Source: Bacilli bacterium | GTDB lineage: Bacteria; Bacillota_I; Bacilli_A; RFN20; CAG-288 | Assembly (NCBI GenBank): GCA_017470005.1 | Contig: JAFUFH010000062.1 | Span: forward strand, 1-44,854 | Reading direction: 5' to 3' | Length of the DNA stretch: 44,854 nt | Shown: positions 9,303 through 16,727 of the stretch, piece by piece | Position numbering within the stretch: the first letter of the stretch is position 1 | Layout of the letters: the number at the start of each line of letters is the position of its first letter | Translations under genes and position numbers: made by a program | The notes under the pieces: generated by a model | The model's input: only the letters and a program-made list of their open reading frames with translations | Database searches by the model: none | Told to the model about the DNA's origin: nothing

Positions 9303-10351
9303 AATGTGTTTTCCCACTCATAATTGAACCACATTCTTGGAGTCGAGTTTAATTGAATATTATCAGCTGCAGTTATTATTCGAATATTTCCATACACAAA
9401 TGATCCGGTAATATGAGTACAAGCCAAATTTTCTGAAATAGTAACTTCTTGATAATACCCTGTTTCACCATATTCAGAAAGGGAGATGTCATCTATCTCA
9501 TTTAAATTAGTCCAATGATTAGCACTCGAAGAGAATACCATTTTATTGTTGAAATAAACATAATCTAAATCAAATGGGTTGAGATTATAAATTTTCACTT
9601 TCCAGTCGAATACTTCTTTATTAGTAATATAATACGTCAAAAATTTAGGGGTCATCCATGTTTCAATTGTATTATAACTACTATAAATCTCGTTGGGCAA
9701 AATGCAGTGATTTGGTTGAAAAGAACTTCCTAAAGAGATGTCTAGGCCCGCATATAAATATGACGCATAAACAAGTTCGGAACAATACCAGGTTGGATTA
9801 TCTATTGAGGTTCTCGCATTTGTAAGATCAAAATAATAAGGCTTGCCAATTTGTTGACGAGCAAAATATAAAGCATCATCAACATAATTAGATAGATTCA
9901 CTGGTCTCAGTATCATCATGTTTTTCTCAACAAAACGATTATCATCAACAAAACAATACTGGACTTTGCCAGAAACAGCCTCTATAGTTCGAATAAAACT
10001 GCCGTAAACACTTGGAGTGGACACACTCTCAACAATCCCAATATGTCCAATCCCACCGATTTGATTTCTTTCGTAAACTAAATCTCCTACTTGAACATTT
10101 TGTCTTAAAGAAAGCTCATTATATTTGAAATTTCGGGGTAGTTGATAATTAAAATAAAAGGAATGGTTGTATATATCTAAAAGATAATCAGGATCTTCAG
10201 ACGAACTAGAAGAGGCAATAATTGCATCCTCATCCACCTCTTCTTGAGCAAAACAATAGTTGTCAGTAAAAGGGGTGCATGATTCACTCGTTAAAGAATT
10301 TGTGTTTGAAAAAAGGAGAGAAATTGAGACACCAATAGTTAAGAAGCTCAT
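9299..10351 (-). CDS. Secreted permuted papain-like (YiiX/NlpC-P60 type) protein
   Basis: 350 aa from this ATG; an ATG two codons upstream is too close to the AAAAAGG ribosome site. The N-terminus is hydrophobic (SFLTIGVSISLLF), consistent with export, though it lacks the usual positive residues. The middle matches the permuted papain fold. GDLVYER and GHIGIVES carry a His (His103); later come IGKPYYFDL and TWYCSELVYASY with a Cys (Cys190). In the YiiX/YebB branch of NlpC/P60 these form the catalytic His-Cys pair. The C-terminal ~130 residues look like a separate beta-rich domain. Its substrate could be a peptide, amide or lipid; I cannot tell. It overlaps the membrane-protein gene by 4 bp. 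Confidence 0.65.
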   Translation of the reverse strand: MSFLTIGVSISLLFSNTNSLTSESCTPFTDNYCFAQEEVDEDAIIASSSSSEDPDYLLDIYNHSFYFNYQLPRNFKYNELSLRQNVQVGDLVYERNQIGGIGHIGIVESVSTPSVYGSFIRTIEAVSGKVQYCFVDDNRFVEKNMMILRPVNLSNYVDDALYFARQQIGKPYYFDLTNARTSIDNPTWYCSELVYASYLYAGLDISLGSSFQPNHCILPNEIYSSYNTIETWMTPKFLTYYITNKEVFDWKVKIYNLNPFDLDYVYFNNKMVFSSSANHWTNLNEIDDISLSEYGETGYYQEVTISENLACTHITGSFVYGNIRIITAADNIQLNSTPRMWFNYEWENTL

Positions 10352-10703
10352 AAACATTTACCTTTTTGCTTAAATGTTAATAAAAAATAGCAATCCTATT
10401 GAAATTTTACTGTCTTTTTAAAATAATGTCAATTCTAAGAGGAGACTTACACTAATTATGTGTGAAACCAACATTAGCCATAAAGAGGTGATATTACTTT
10501 CTTTCCTTAGTTAGCTAAGAAAGGAATCGTAAAAGTTAAACCGCAGTCGCTTATCATATCAAGTGACAGTTCACTAGTTTTTATTGGCGTTTTCTTGAAA
10601 AGACTATCGCCCTCATATTTGGATGAAGAAGCGAATCTAATGTTGTTGCCCTTGAAATCCTCAATTGTCTATGTGAAAATAACTATTGGTAAAGGTTTTT
10701 GTT
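10352..10703. other. Gene-free stretch with a possible remnant
   Basis: Divergent upstream region between the papain-like gene and the small-ORF cluster. The only structure I see is an imperfect hairpin around 10501-10524 (CTTTCCTTAG then CTAAGAAAGG). There is also a 53-codon minus-strand open frame (10507-10668) that lacks a start; it is listed separately. Confidence 0.5.
10507..10668 (-). pseudogene. Possible C-terminal gene remnant
   Basis: A 53-codon open frame with a normal stop, bounded upstream by an in-frame stop and with no plausible start. Its translation has protein-like composition (for example NNIRFASSSKYEGDSLF near the start and CGLTFTIPFLAN at the end). It could be the tail of a deleted gene, or chance. 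I do not recognise a family. Confidence 0.2.
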
Positions 10704-10928
10704 ATGGAGAAGAATGTCATATTAGATTTTTTGAAAGAAAAAGCAAGTAACAAGAAGAAATCTTTGGTTCCTTTTTCTCCTTCTTTAGAAGAAATAATAG
10801 CTTCTTTCCCTAAAAAATCAGAAGTGAATAACACTTTAAGAAGTGTTCCTCTCTCCTCTTTGATTCATCACCAAATTCAAGATGACACCTATTTATTGAC
10901 GAATTATTACAGCACGCGAGGAGCGTAG
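10704..10928 (+). CDS. Small protein, 74 aa, unknown
   Basis: ATG preceded by AAAGG with 8-nt spacing; the frame is open slightly further, from a TTG at 10686. It is a Lys/Ser-rich soluble protein with no signal peptide or membrane segment, starting MEKNVILDFLKEKASNKKK. I do not recognise it. It is followed within 2 bases by a 17-codon ORF and then a membrane-anchored protein, so it probably opens a small operon. Confidence 0.5.
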   Translation: MEKNVILDFLKEKASNKKKSLVPFSPSLEEIIASFPKKSEVNNTLRSVPLSSLIHHQIQDDTYLLTNYYSTRGA

Positions 10929-10930
10929 AT

Positions 10931-10984
10931 ATGGAACCGGATAACGATTGGCTTGAGAATATGTGGGTAAAATTATTCAAATGA
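10931..10984 (+). CDS. 17-codon ORF between two genes
   Basis: ATG with GAGGAG upstream. It encodes MEPDNDWLENMWVKLFK, and its TGA overlaps the next ATG as ATGA. The following gene has no good ribosome site of its own. This mini-ORF may therefore couple translation or be a leader peptide. No homology can be judged at this length. Confidence 0.4.
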   Translation: MEPDNDWLENMWVKLFK

Positions 10985-11640
10985 AACGGAGTGTCAAGAT
11001 TGTATTGTTTATTCATCTAGGAATAATAGGACAGTTTTTGCTTTGCCTTGCTGTTCTTGGACTTAATATTCTAACAGATAGAGGTAGATTGGATTTTAAA
11101 TTTTCTGGCTATTCAGGAGAAAAAAAGACTTCTCCATCTGGACAGGTAAACCCTATTGCTCTTGATATGTATCAAAAGGATGAAATAATGGAACACCTTG
11201 GAGATTGTAAAATATTTCCAGATGACTTACTGGTGGGAGAGGCTTCTATGCTACTTTCATTTGATCCATTATATCAAGATAGAGCATGGAAAAGAGGTCA
11301 GGCATTTTTAGAATGGAAGATGTCATCCGATATTTTTGATTTGGAACTAACTAGAATGAAAGAGTTGATCGGCAATGAAAAATCAGAAAAAAAGACTATA
11401 TGGTCAAATGATCTTTTTGATTTGCCTTCATGCGTTGCTAAATATAATCATTTAAGTGGCTTTGAATATGCATTATTAGACAAAGAAGCACATATTATAC
11501 GATATGTACATTTTTTTGACATTGAAAGTTTAGATAATGCGTTATTCCCCGTGGAATGGGCCCCGACAAAACCGATGAAAGATTCTGATGTCAGAAATGA
11601 GGCTACTGTAGATGGAAGATTCAGCTTTTATTCTATATAA
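10981..11640 (+). CDS. Single-pass membrane-anchored protein, unknown
   Basis: 219 aa from the ATG that overlaps the preceding TGA; a GTG at 10963 would add six residues. Residues 5-31 form a hydrophobic segment after a basic start (MKRSVKIVLF). A signal anchor with about 185 residues outside the cell is likely. The exterior part is rich in charged residues and has no motif I know. A short perfect hairpin (TCCTGCTTTGCAGGA, 11641-11655) follows the stop directly but lacks a T-run. The next gene has the same signal-anchor architecture. Confidence 0.6.
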   Translation: MKRSVKIVLFIHLGIIGQFLLCLAVLGLNILTDRGRLDFKFSGYSGEKKTSPSGQVNPIALDMYQKDEIMEHLGDCKIFPDDLLVGEASMLLSFDPLYQDRAWKRGQAFLEWKMSSDIFDLELTRMKELIGNEKSEKKTIWSNDLFDLPSCVAKYNHLSGFEYALLDKEAHIIRYVHFFDIESLDNALFPVEWAPTKPMKDSDVRNEATVDGRFSFYSI

Positions 11641-11671
11641 TCCTGCTTTGCAGGAAATGAAAAGAATCCTG

Positions 11672-11699
11672 GCTGAATTGTAAAATGAAGTGAGAAAAA
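11672..11699 (+). repeat. 28-bp direct repeat, copy 1
   Basis: GCTGAATTGTAAAATGAAGT and the following 8 bases match 12993-13020 with a single T/C difference. Each copy is followed by ATGAGGGACA (11703 here). In this copy the downstream frame ends after ten codons. The sequence between repeat and ATG is about 25 nt shorter than in copy 2 and lacks the GGGGAG ribosome site. Confidence 0.8.
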
Positions 11700-11765
11700 C
11701 AGATGAGGGACACAGAAATTTTTCTTTTATCATGAATGAATTCCAGTGGTTAGGAGAGATTTGAA

Positions 11766-12944
11766 ATGAAAAAAAGATTTGTTTTACGCAAAAGAGACAT
11801 CATCATAATCTCTATTGCAGGATTCGTTGTTTTGTTATTTGCGTTTATCCATATATATTTTTGGATTGTATATGATGTAGTCAAATATGGGCCGTATCAT
11901 CACTGCACTGTCTTGGAATATAAACCAAAAGTCCTCTTCCACGGAAAACATTATGTTCTGCAGGAGAAATCGATTTACCGTTTGGAAGATCAGGAAACAA
12001 TAAAAGTGGATGAGATAACTGAAAAACAATATTTTTCCGATATGTTCACTGACGGTGAGTTTCTGTATATAAGAAACGGCTATACCCTTTTCAAATTAGA
12101 TGCCTCCTTTCATGTAATTGCTTCCATAAAAGACAACTTAGGTCTTTATTCCGTGACATCGGAACAATTGGTGGGGGAAAGACTGTATTTTTCACCGGTA
12201 TCATCAGATGACAGAAACAAAAGATCCATTTGCTATTATGATCTCCAAGATATGAAGGTAGTGGAAACAAATATAAGTTATGAAGAACCTTATATATTGG
12301 AAGTTTACGATGATCAAATTTACTTTTATGATGCACTTTTGCCTTTGAAAACTCTCCATGGATATTCCGAATGGGAGAACTACGACAGCGTTATATATAC
12401 AGTGAGAGACTGGTTGTACCCTGTCATTTCATTGTGTCATGAAGATTTTGGTTTTGTAGATTTCTTCGTTGATGGAAGAGGAATGGTTCTGACGCAGGAC
12501 AATGAAGACATCTTGATTCCGACAAGTTCTGAAAATGTACTGTTTGGTCCCAAGGTAATCGCATCAGAAAACGCTCTTTTCTTCACCACTTCCGAGATTG
12601 AAAAAGAAGAAAAATGCGACCCGAAAGTTCAAAGGCCATGTCTGAATTCTTTGAAAAAGACAACAAAATGGAAATTTGACAAAAACACCAGAGAGATTAC
12701 TGCAGTGTCTGAGTTACATGAAAAATCTTTTGTGTTTGATATTACTGCGACAGATATCTTGTACTATGAAAATGGTTATTATTTTGAAAATGGCACGAAA
12801 ATAGAATCCGTTTCATTGCAATTGGTCGAGGGAGAATATACTAGAACAGTGGATGAACCATGCCAAATGGGGAAGCATTATTCTTTCTTCATCATTGGAA
12901 AGAAGTTATATCTATATGAAAGCGGAAACAATGGTACAGAGTGA
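11766..12944 (+). CDS. Membrane-anchored extracellular protein, possible beta-propeller
   Basis: A 392-aa protein with AGGAGAG upstream of the ATG. It has a basic N-terminus, then a transmembrane helix at about residues 12-35 (IIIISIAGFVVLLFAFIHIY), then about 355 exterior residues. The exterior has repeated short beta-like units with aromatic-Gly-Asp patterns (DGEFLYIRNGYTLFKLDA, YDDQIYFYDA), as in WD40-like or DUF5050-like propeller folds. That fold is a guess from pattern only. It lies between the two copies of the 28-bp repeat, so it may belong to a duplicated module together with the 79-aa gene. Confidence 0.6.
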   Translation: MKKRFVLRKRDIIIISIAGFVVLLFAFIHIYFWIVYDVVKYGPYHHCTVLEYKPKVLFHGKHYVLQEKSIYRLEDQETIKVDEITEKQYFSDMFTDGEFLYIRNGYTLFKLDASFHVIASIKDNLGLYSVTSEQLVGERLYFSPVSSDDRNKRSICYYDLQDMKVVETNISYEEPYILEVYDDQIYFYDALLPLKTLHGYSEWENYDSVIYTVRDWLYPVISLCHEDFGFVDFFVDGRGMVLTQDNEDILIPTSSENVLFGPKVIASENALFFTTSEIEKEEKCDPKVQRPCLNSLKKTTKWKFDKNTREITAVSELHEKSFVFDITATDILYYENGYYFENGTKIESVSLQLVEGEYTRTVDEPCQMGKHYSFFIIGKKLYLYESGNNGTE

Positions 12945-12992
12945 ACTGACCAAAAAGAGAAAAGGATTTTATCGTTGAGTTCGATTGTTTAA

Positions 12993-13020
12993 GCTGAATT
13001 GTAAAATGAAGCGAGAAAAA
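12993..13020 (+). repeat. 28-bp direct repeat, copy 2
   Basis: Partner of the copy at 11672-11699. Here it is followed by an intact GGGGAG ribosome site and the 79-aa gene that starts ATGAGGGACA at 13048. Confidence 0.8.
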
Positions 13021-13047
13021 TATTAAATAAATGGGGAGCGTTGACAA

Positions 13048-13287
13048 ATGAGGGACAAAGACAAAGGGGAAGAGTATATTCGTAAATTTCCTAAGTTTAA
13101 AAAATGGATCAATGAATGTGTTTGTTGTCATCGAAAGGGTTATAATCCCAACATGCCAGAAAAAATCACAATCGTAGAGGGCTCTTTGGAAGTATATTTC
13201 ATCAAGAAGTACTTCAAACCACTGAAAATAAATGATGATGGACTTTGTGAAATTTGTGAAAGAAACATTGGTTTTAAGATAAAATAG
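13048..13287 (+). CDS. Small putative zinc-binding protein, 79 aa
   Basis: GGGGAG lies 9 nt before the ATG. The protein has Cys pairs at both ends: ECVCCHRKGYNP near residue 24 and LCEICERNIG near residue 68. This suggests a single zinc site formed by the two knuckles. Between them is a charged beta-alpha stretch (VEGSLEVYFIKKYFKPL). I do not recognise a named family. The same gene start occurs, broken, after the first 28-bp repeat, suggesting that this gene was once present twice. Confidence 0.6.
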   Translation: MRDKDKGEEYIRKFPKFKKWINECVCCHRKGYNPNMPEKITIVEGSLEVYFIKKYFKPLKINDDGLCEICERNIGFKIK

Positions 13288-13340
13288 TTATCAAGGAACG
13301 GTTGGACAGAATTATCAGAAAATTATTAGAAATGTGACTT

Positions 13341-13475
13341 ATGAAAAGAAAAATCACGCTTATAGAACTTGTTTCCTTTGAAGGCATTGATAAGACCGAT
13401 AACAACGAAAGAATAGAAGACAGATACATTGCTATGAAAACCGCCATTTTTCTATCACTTTTTCTAAAAAATTAG
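13341..13475 (+). CDS. Doubtful 44-aa ORF
   Basis: ATG to TAG, starting MKRKITLIELVSFEGIDKTD, with no clear ribosome site. It may be a decayed or chance frame. I give it only because it lies in the gap between two expressed-looking genes. Confidence 0.2.
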   Translation: MKRKITLIELVSFEGIDKTDNNERIEDRYIAMKTAIFLSLFLKN

Positions 13476-13521
13476 GTATGGGAATCTAGCGAGCTCACAA
13501 TAGAAAGAGTGGCACTTGACC

Positions 13522-13593
13522 AAGAAACACCTATATCCCATGAAGAAAATCTCTTTTTTTGAACTAAATTTTCATGGAATATAGGTGTTTCTT
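13522..13593. repeat. Long imperfect inverted repeat
   Basis: The left arm 13522-13550 and right arm 13568-13593 pair over about 26 bp, with one mismatch and a few bulged bases. The outer 15 bp (AAGAAACACCTATAT) are perfect. The 17-nt loop contains a T-run. No T-run follows the right arm on the plus strand, so it is not a textbook terminator. It could be an RNA stem, a barrier to transcription, or a mini-element end. Confidence 0.75.
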
Positions 13594-13712
13594 ATTTATA
13601 TCGATGAAATAATATATTTCTGTTGCATTTAATATGATAAATAACACATTCTTTTATAATGAACTTTTTTTTAAAAAAAACAGATATATAATAAAGACAG
13701 GAGGAGGATTAT

Positions 13713-15017
13713 ATGAAGTTATCATTTTTAGCAACTATAATGCAATCTCTTTCGGTATTAAGTGTTGTCTTTTTGCCATCCTCGTTTTTAGTCACTCAAT
13801 CTCTACACAATAGATCATATTCACGCCCTATGTTTTCGAGCTCAGGAGGAGGTGATGATCACACACTCCCGGAAAGCGAGACCGAAACAAATTTAAGCGT
13901 TCCCTCTGATACCCCTGAATCAGAAATTGTTACGCCATTTTTTCCTGCAAAATTCTCTTCTGGTGTTTCTTTTAATCCAATATACACAGCAAATTATTTC
14001 CGCCATCTAGATGAAAATATGCCTACCAATAACGTCGGTAATTGCGCTTATGTTTCTCTTGCTAGCGTACTTGGCTTCTTTGATTCTTTTGTTTCTGATT
14101 ATTTTATTGATGAACAGTTTGAAGCCCATGTAACAAATACACACCGAATCGACTCATTGTATGAAGAGAGCCCTTGTGTCGAAGACATCTATGTAACTCC
14201 CAATATCCAAATTTCCAATCCCATAACTAGATTCACCCAATATGTAGATGCCATGCTCGAAAATGGATCATTTATAGGACATTTATATCAGATTGCTATA
14301 GAAAACGGTTATTTAGATTACGGAAATGTATATAACGCCTCAATGCTTTGGTCTGATTTTTCTGCATTTATGACAGCTTACAAAGAAGAAATTATCTCAT
14401 CATTAAATCTTGTATATGACCCCGGTATTATTAGTAATCCACCAAAGATAGTAGTACATGAAGGGCGATATTACCCTTCTACTCCCAGCTTCTACTACCC
14501 TGGAAATACTGTGAACTCCGCTACCGAATTAAGACAACAAATCATTTTGCAATTAGAAGAGGGCATACCTGTCATAATTGGTGGTGACGGCCATTTCTGT
14601 GTCGCATATGAATATGATTCCACAAATGACATTATTTATGGAAACTGGGGATATCATGGTCAGACTCATGCCAATCTTGATGAAAATTTCCAAATGATTC
14701 ATCATTGGTATTCATATCATTTGGCACCAAATATCAAGCACGATCATTCTGATAATTATAATATTCAAGTAGAAGACTCCACCCATTCCTTATGCAGTTG
14801 TGAACTTGAAAGTCACATTTGTGAAGACATCAGTGACGGAAATCATCGTTGCTATTGTTATTGCCCATTAACACACGGAAACCATTCTAGCAACCAATTT
14901 GTTTTTGAAAACACTAATTATCATAGAATCATTTGCTCTTGTGGTAGAACGTATGATTATGAAAGACATATTCTAGATTCATCTGGCAATTGCATACGTT
15001 GTTTGCACGCAGTTTAA
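13713..15017 (+). CDS. Secreted C39-like cysteine peptidase with C-terminal Cys/His repeats
   Basis: A 434-aa protein with GGAGGAGG before the ATG and a signal peptide (MKLSFLATIMQSLSVLSVVF...). A Ser/Glu/Thr-rich linker (about 40-75) follows. The papain-like domain has Cys111 in NNVGNCAYVSLASVLGFFD, His294 in GGDGHFCVAYEYD and Asn311 in IIYGNWGYHG, fitting a Cys-His-Asn triad of C39-type peptidases. The last ~85 residues carry Cys/His clusters (CSCELESHIC, CYCYCPLTHGNH, ICSCGRTYDYERH, CIRCLHAV) that may bind metal. The serpin gene begins 18 bp after the stop, suggesting a protease-inhibitor operon. The exact substrate is unknown. Confidence 0.75.
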   Translation: MKLSFLATIMQSLSVLSVVFLPSSFLVTQSLHNRSYSRPMFSSSGGGDDHTLPESETETNLSVPSDTPESEIVTPFFPAKFSSGVSFNPIYTANYFRHLDENMPTNNVGNCAYVSLASVLGFFDSFVSDYFIDEQFEAHVTNTHRIDSLYEESPCVEDIYVTPNIQISNPITRFTQYVDAMLENGSFIGHLYQIAIENGYLDYGNVYNASMLWSDFSAFMTAYKEEIISSLNLVYDPGIISNPPKIVVHEGRYYPSTPSFYYPGNTVNSATELRQQIILQLEEGIPVIIGGDGHFCVAYEYDSTNDIIYGNWGYHGQTHANLDENFQMIHHWYSYHLAPNIKHDHSDNYNIQVEDSTHSLCSCELESHICEDISDGNHRCYCYCPLTHGNHSSNQFVFENTNYHRIICSCGRTYDYERHILDSSGNCIRCLHAV

Positions 15018-15035
15018 TAGAAAGGAGATTAAATC

Positions 15036-16217
15036 ATGAAATATACGAAATCATCATTTGTATTACTAGCTGTCGCTCTCCTCTCATCCTGTACAGCAAA
15101 AGCTGCTGAAACTTCTTTCCACTACGATTATAAGAACAACATTTCCTCCGATTTGGTCAAATACCATGGCAAAAACAAAGAGACCTTTGTCAACACATCT
15201 CTTTCTTATGCTCTTGAAGAATTGAAACGAGATAAGAACTGCGCCGTTTCACCTGCCTGTCTTGGCCTCAACTATGCTGCTGTTGCCTTGGCTTCCACTA
15301 AAACAAATGACCTGAGATCCTCTCTGGGCATTTCCTCCATTCAAGACTTGGACGAATTCTCCACCGCCCTCAATTGGGAAGAGAAGGAAACAGGAGGAAA
15401 GGATTTTCTTCGTTCTGTCATCTTCCATCAGATTGCACAGGACGAAAAGACTTTCTCTTATCGAGAAGAGGCTGTCAAAGAACTGACTCAACATGGAATT
15501 GCAACACTCCAATCGAATATTGATGATGCCAGAAAAGATGCTGAAACTTTCATTCAGGAAGCCCTGGAAAAGAAATTGGAGATGCCAAGCCAGAAAATAC
15601 AGGGTGAAGCTGTCTATACTTACACTGCACTTACCATAGAAGACCGTTTTCCGTTCTCTTCCGAAAAAGAACACGAATTCACTTCCCTGAATCAAAATAC
15701 AAAACAAGTCAAAGGAACAGGAAGCACATTGTGCGATTATATCTACTACCAAGGAGAAGGCTATGAAGGGGCAAGATTCAAAATTAGAAACAGCGATCTT
15801 ACCTTCCTTCTTCCTGACAGGGAAACTTCTGTTTCCGACATCCCGGTTTCTGAGGCTTATCAGAATATGACAGAACTTGGTCAGAAAGCGTATTCCCAGG
15901 ATAATTTCTTCCCTTATTTTGAGGTTGATTCTGAAATCAATTACACAGATTTCTTCACTTCCCTATTCCAAGACAAAGGAGTATTTGATTCTTTAGTAAA
16001 GAAAGAAAAGGAATTTACCAACTTTGCTTCTATGCAGAAAAACAGATTTGTTTTCAATCAAAATGGAATCGAAGGAGATTCTGTCACTTATTCTGCTGGT
16101 GGAATTGGTGATATGCATGAAGGCATAGAGCATTCCTTTATCGTGGACAGGCCCTTCATTGCCATATCATCTTATGACAACATTCCTCTCTTTGTCATGA
16201 ACATTACATCTTTGTAA
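15036..16217 (+). CDS. Lipoprotein serpin (serine/cysteine protease inhibitor family)
   Basis: A 393-aa protein, the usual serpin length, with GAAAGGAG before the ATG. A lipoprotein signal ends in LLSSC (Cys19), so it is likely tethered outside the membrane. Serpin landmarks are NCAVSPACLGLNYAAVAL (about 68-85), the ALTIEDRFPF region, and the C-terminal FIVDRPFIAISSYDNIPLFV, which matches the F-x-x-D-x-P-F breach motif and closing strands. The reactive loop falls at about 346-368. Its hinge EGDSVTYSAGG keeps the P15 Gly but lacks the Thr and the Ala run of inhibitory serpins, so inhibitory action is uncertain. Immediate adjacency to the secreted cysteine peptidase suggests the two interact (inference). 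Confidence 0.82.
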   Translation: MKYTKSSFVLLAVALLSSCTAKAAETSFHYDYKNNISSDLVKYHGKNKETFVNTSLSYALEELKRDKNCAVSPACLGLNYAAVALASTKTNDLRSSLGISSIQDLDEFSTALNWEEKETGGKDFLRSVIFHQIAQDEKTFSYREEAVKELTQHGIATLQSNIDDARKDAETFIQEALEKKLEMPSQKIQGEAVYTYTALTIEDRFPFSSEKEHEFTSLNQNTKQVKGTGSTLCDYIYYQGEGYEGARFKIRNSDLTFLLPDRETSVSDIPVSEAYQNMTELGQKAYSQDNFFPYFEVDSEINYTDFFTSLFQDKGVFDSLVKKEKEFTNFASMQKNRFVFNQNGIEGDSVTYSAGGIGDMHEGIEHSFIVDRPFIAISSYDNIPLFVMNITSL

Positions 16218-16415
16218 GCTTATCTGGCAACGAAAACGAACTTGTGTCCCGAAATATGCAAGAATTAAATAAATTTACCTTTTTATGAACGTTTTGCATA
16301 TCGCACTTATTGTTTTTCTTTCTTTGATTTAATTAATTTTAAGTACTGATTTGCACGTAAGGGCTATTTAACGTTTTGAGTTATAATTCCTTCTTTGACG
16401 CTCGATTTTAAATAT

Positions 16416-16457
16416 AAAAGCTGGAATTCCCGTTGTTATCGGGGTTTCTAGCTTTTT
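16416..16457 (+). terminator. Terminator of the peptidase-serpin operon
   Basis: AAAAGCTGGAA...CCC pairs with GGGGTTTCTAGCTTTTT, an interrupted stem ending in a five-T run on the plus strand. It lies about 200 bp after the serpin stop. The AT-rich 16218-16415 gap shows no gene. Confidence 0.7.
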
Positions 16458-16500
16458 CTATACTTAGATCAGGATATTCTTATCTGTATCCAAACCATGA

Positions 16501-16689
16501 GGAACTCCCTTCATCTACATGGGTCAAGAATTTGCAAGCCATGACTATGATTGGCCTCTTGAGATAGAAGAATACACAGACTGGGTCACCAAGGCAATCC
16601 TTGGCATCGCGAGAGGAAAATTTTGCCTTTTAATGGGGATGTCCATTTGTATAGAAAGACATTCTTCTCGATTAAGGAATAATATTTAG
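16501..16689 (+). pseudogene. GH13 (alpha-amylase family) gene remnant
   Basis: The frame directly after an in-frame TGA reads GTPFIYMGQEFASHDYDWPL, matching the conserved GxPFIYxGQE strand of glycoside hydrolase family 13. From about 16610 the sensible frame shifts: another frame reads LPFNGDVHLYRKTFFSIKE and stops at 16680-16682. The original frame stops at 16687-16689. This is therefore the frameshifted C-terminal scrap of an alpha-amylase-like enzyme whose catalytic part is gone. It lies between two terminators. Confidence 0.7.
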
Positions 16690-16694
16690 CTATA

Positions 16695-16727
16695 TTTAAA
16701 AACAGAGGCTATAAGGAAGCCTCTGTT
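16695..16727 (-). terminator. Terminator of spoVS-miaB-ricA
   Basis: AACAGAGGCT (16701-16710) pairs perfectly with AGCCTCTGTT (16718-16727), and on the minus strand a T-run follows. The left arm overlaps the last bases of the ricA gene. Confidence 0.85.

Larger units (their letters stand above)
13288..13712. other. Intergenic region with long hairpin
   Basis: 425 bp without a confident gene. It holds a 44-codon ORF (13341-13475) with no clear ribosome site and a long imperfect palindrome (13522-13593). An AT-rich segment with TATAAT at 13687-13692 follows, close to the GGAGGAGG ribosome site of the peptidase gene; I find no good -35. Confidence 0.6.

Noticed and set aside
15249..15752. A 167-codon minus-strand frame inside the serpin gene.
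   Set aside because: Antisense to a recognisable serpin; the translation is Cys/Phe-rich with no motif or ribosome site.
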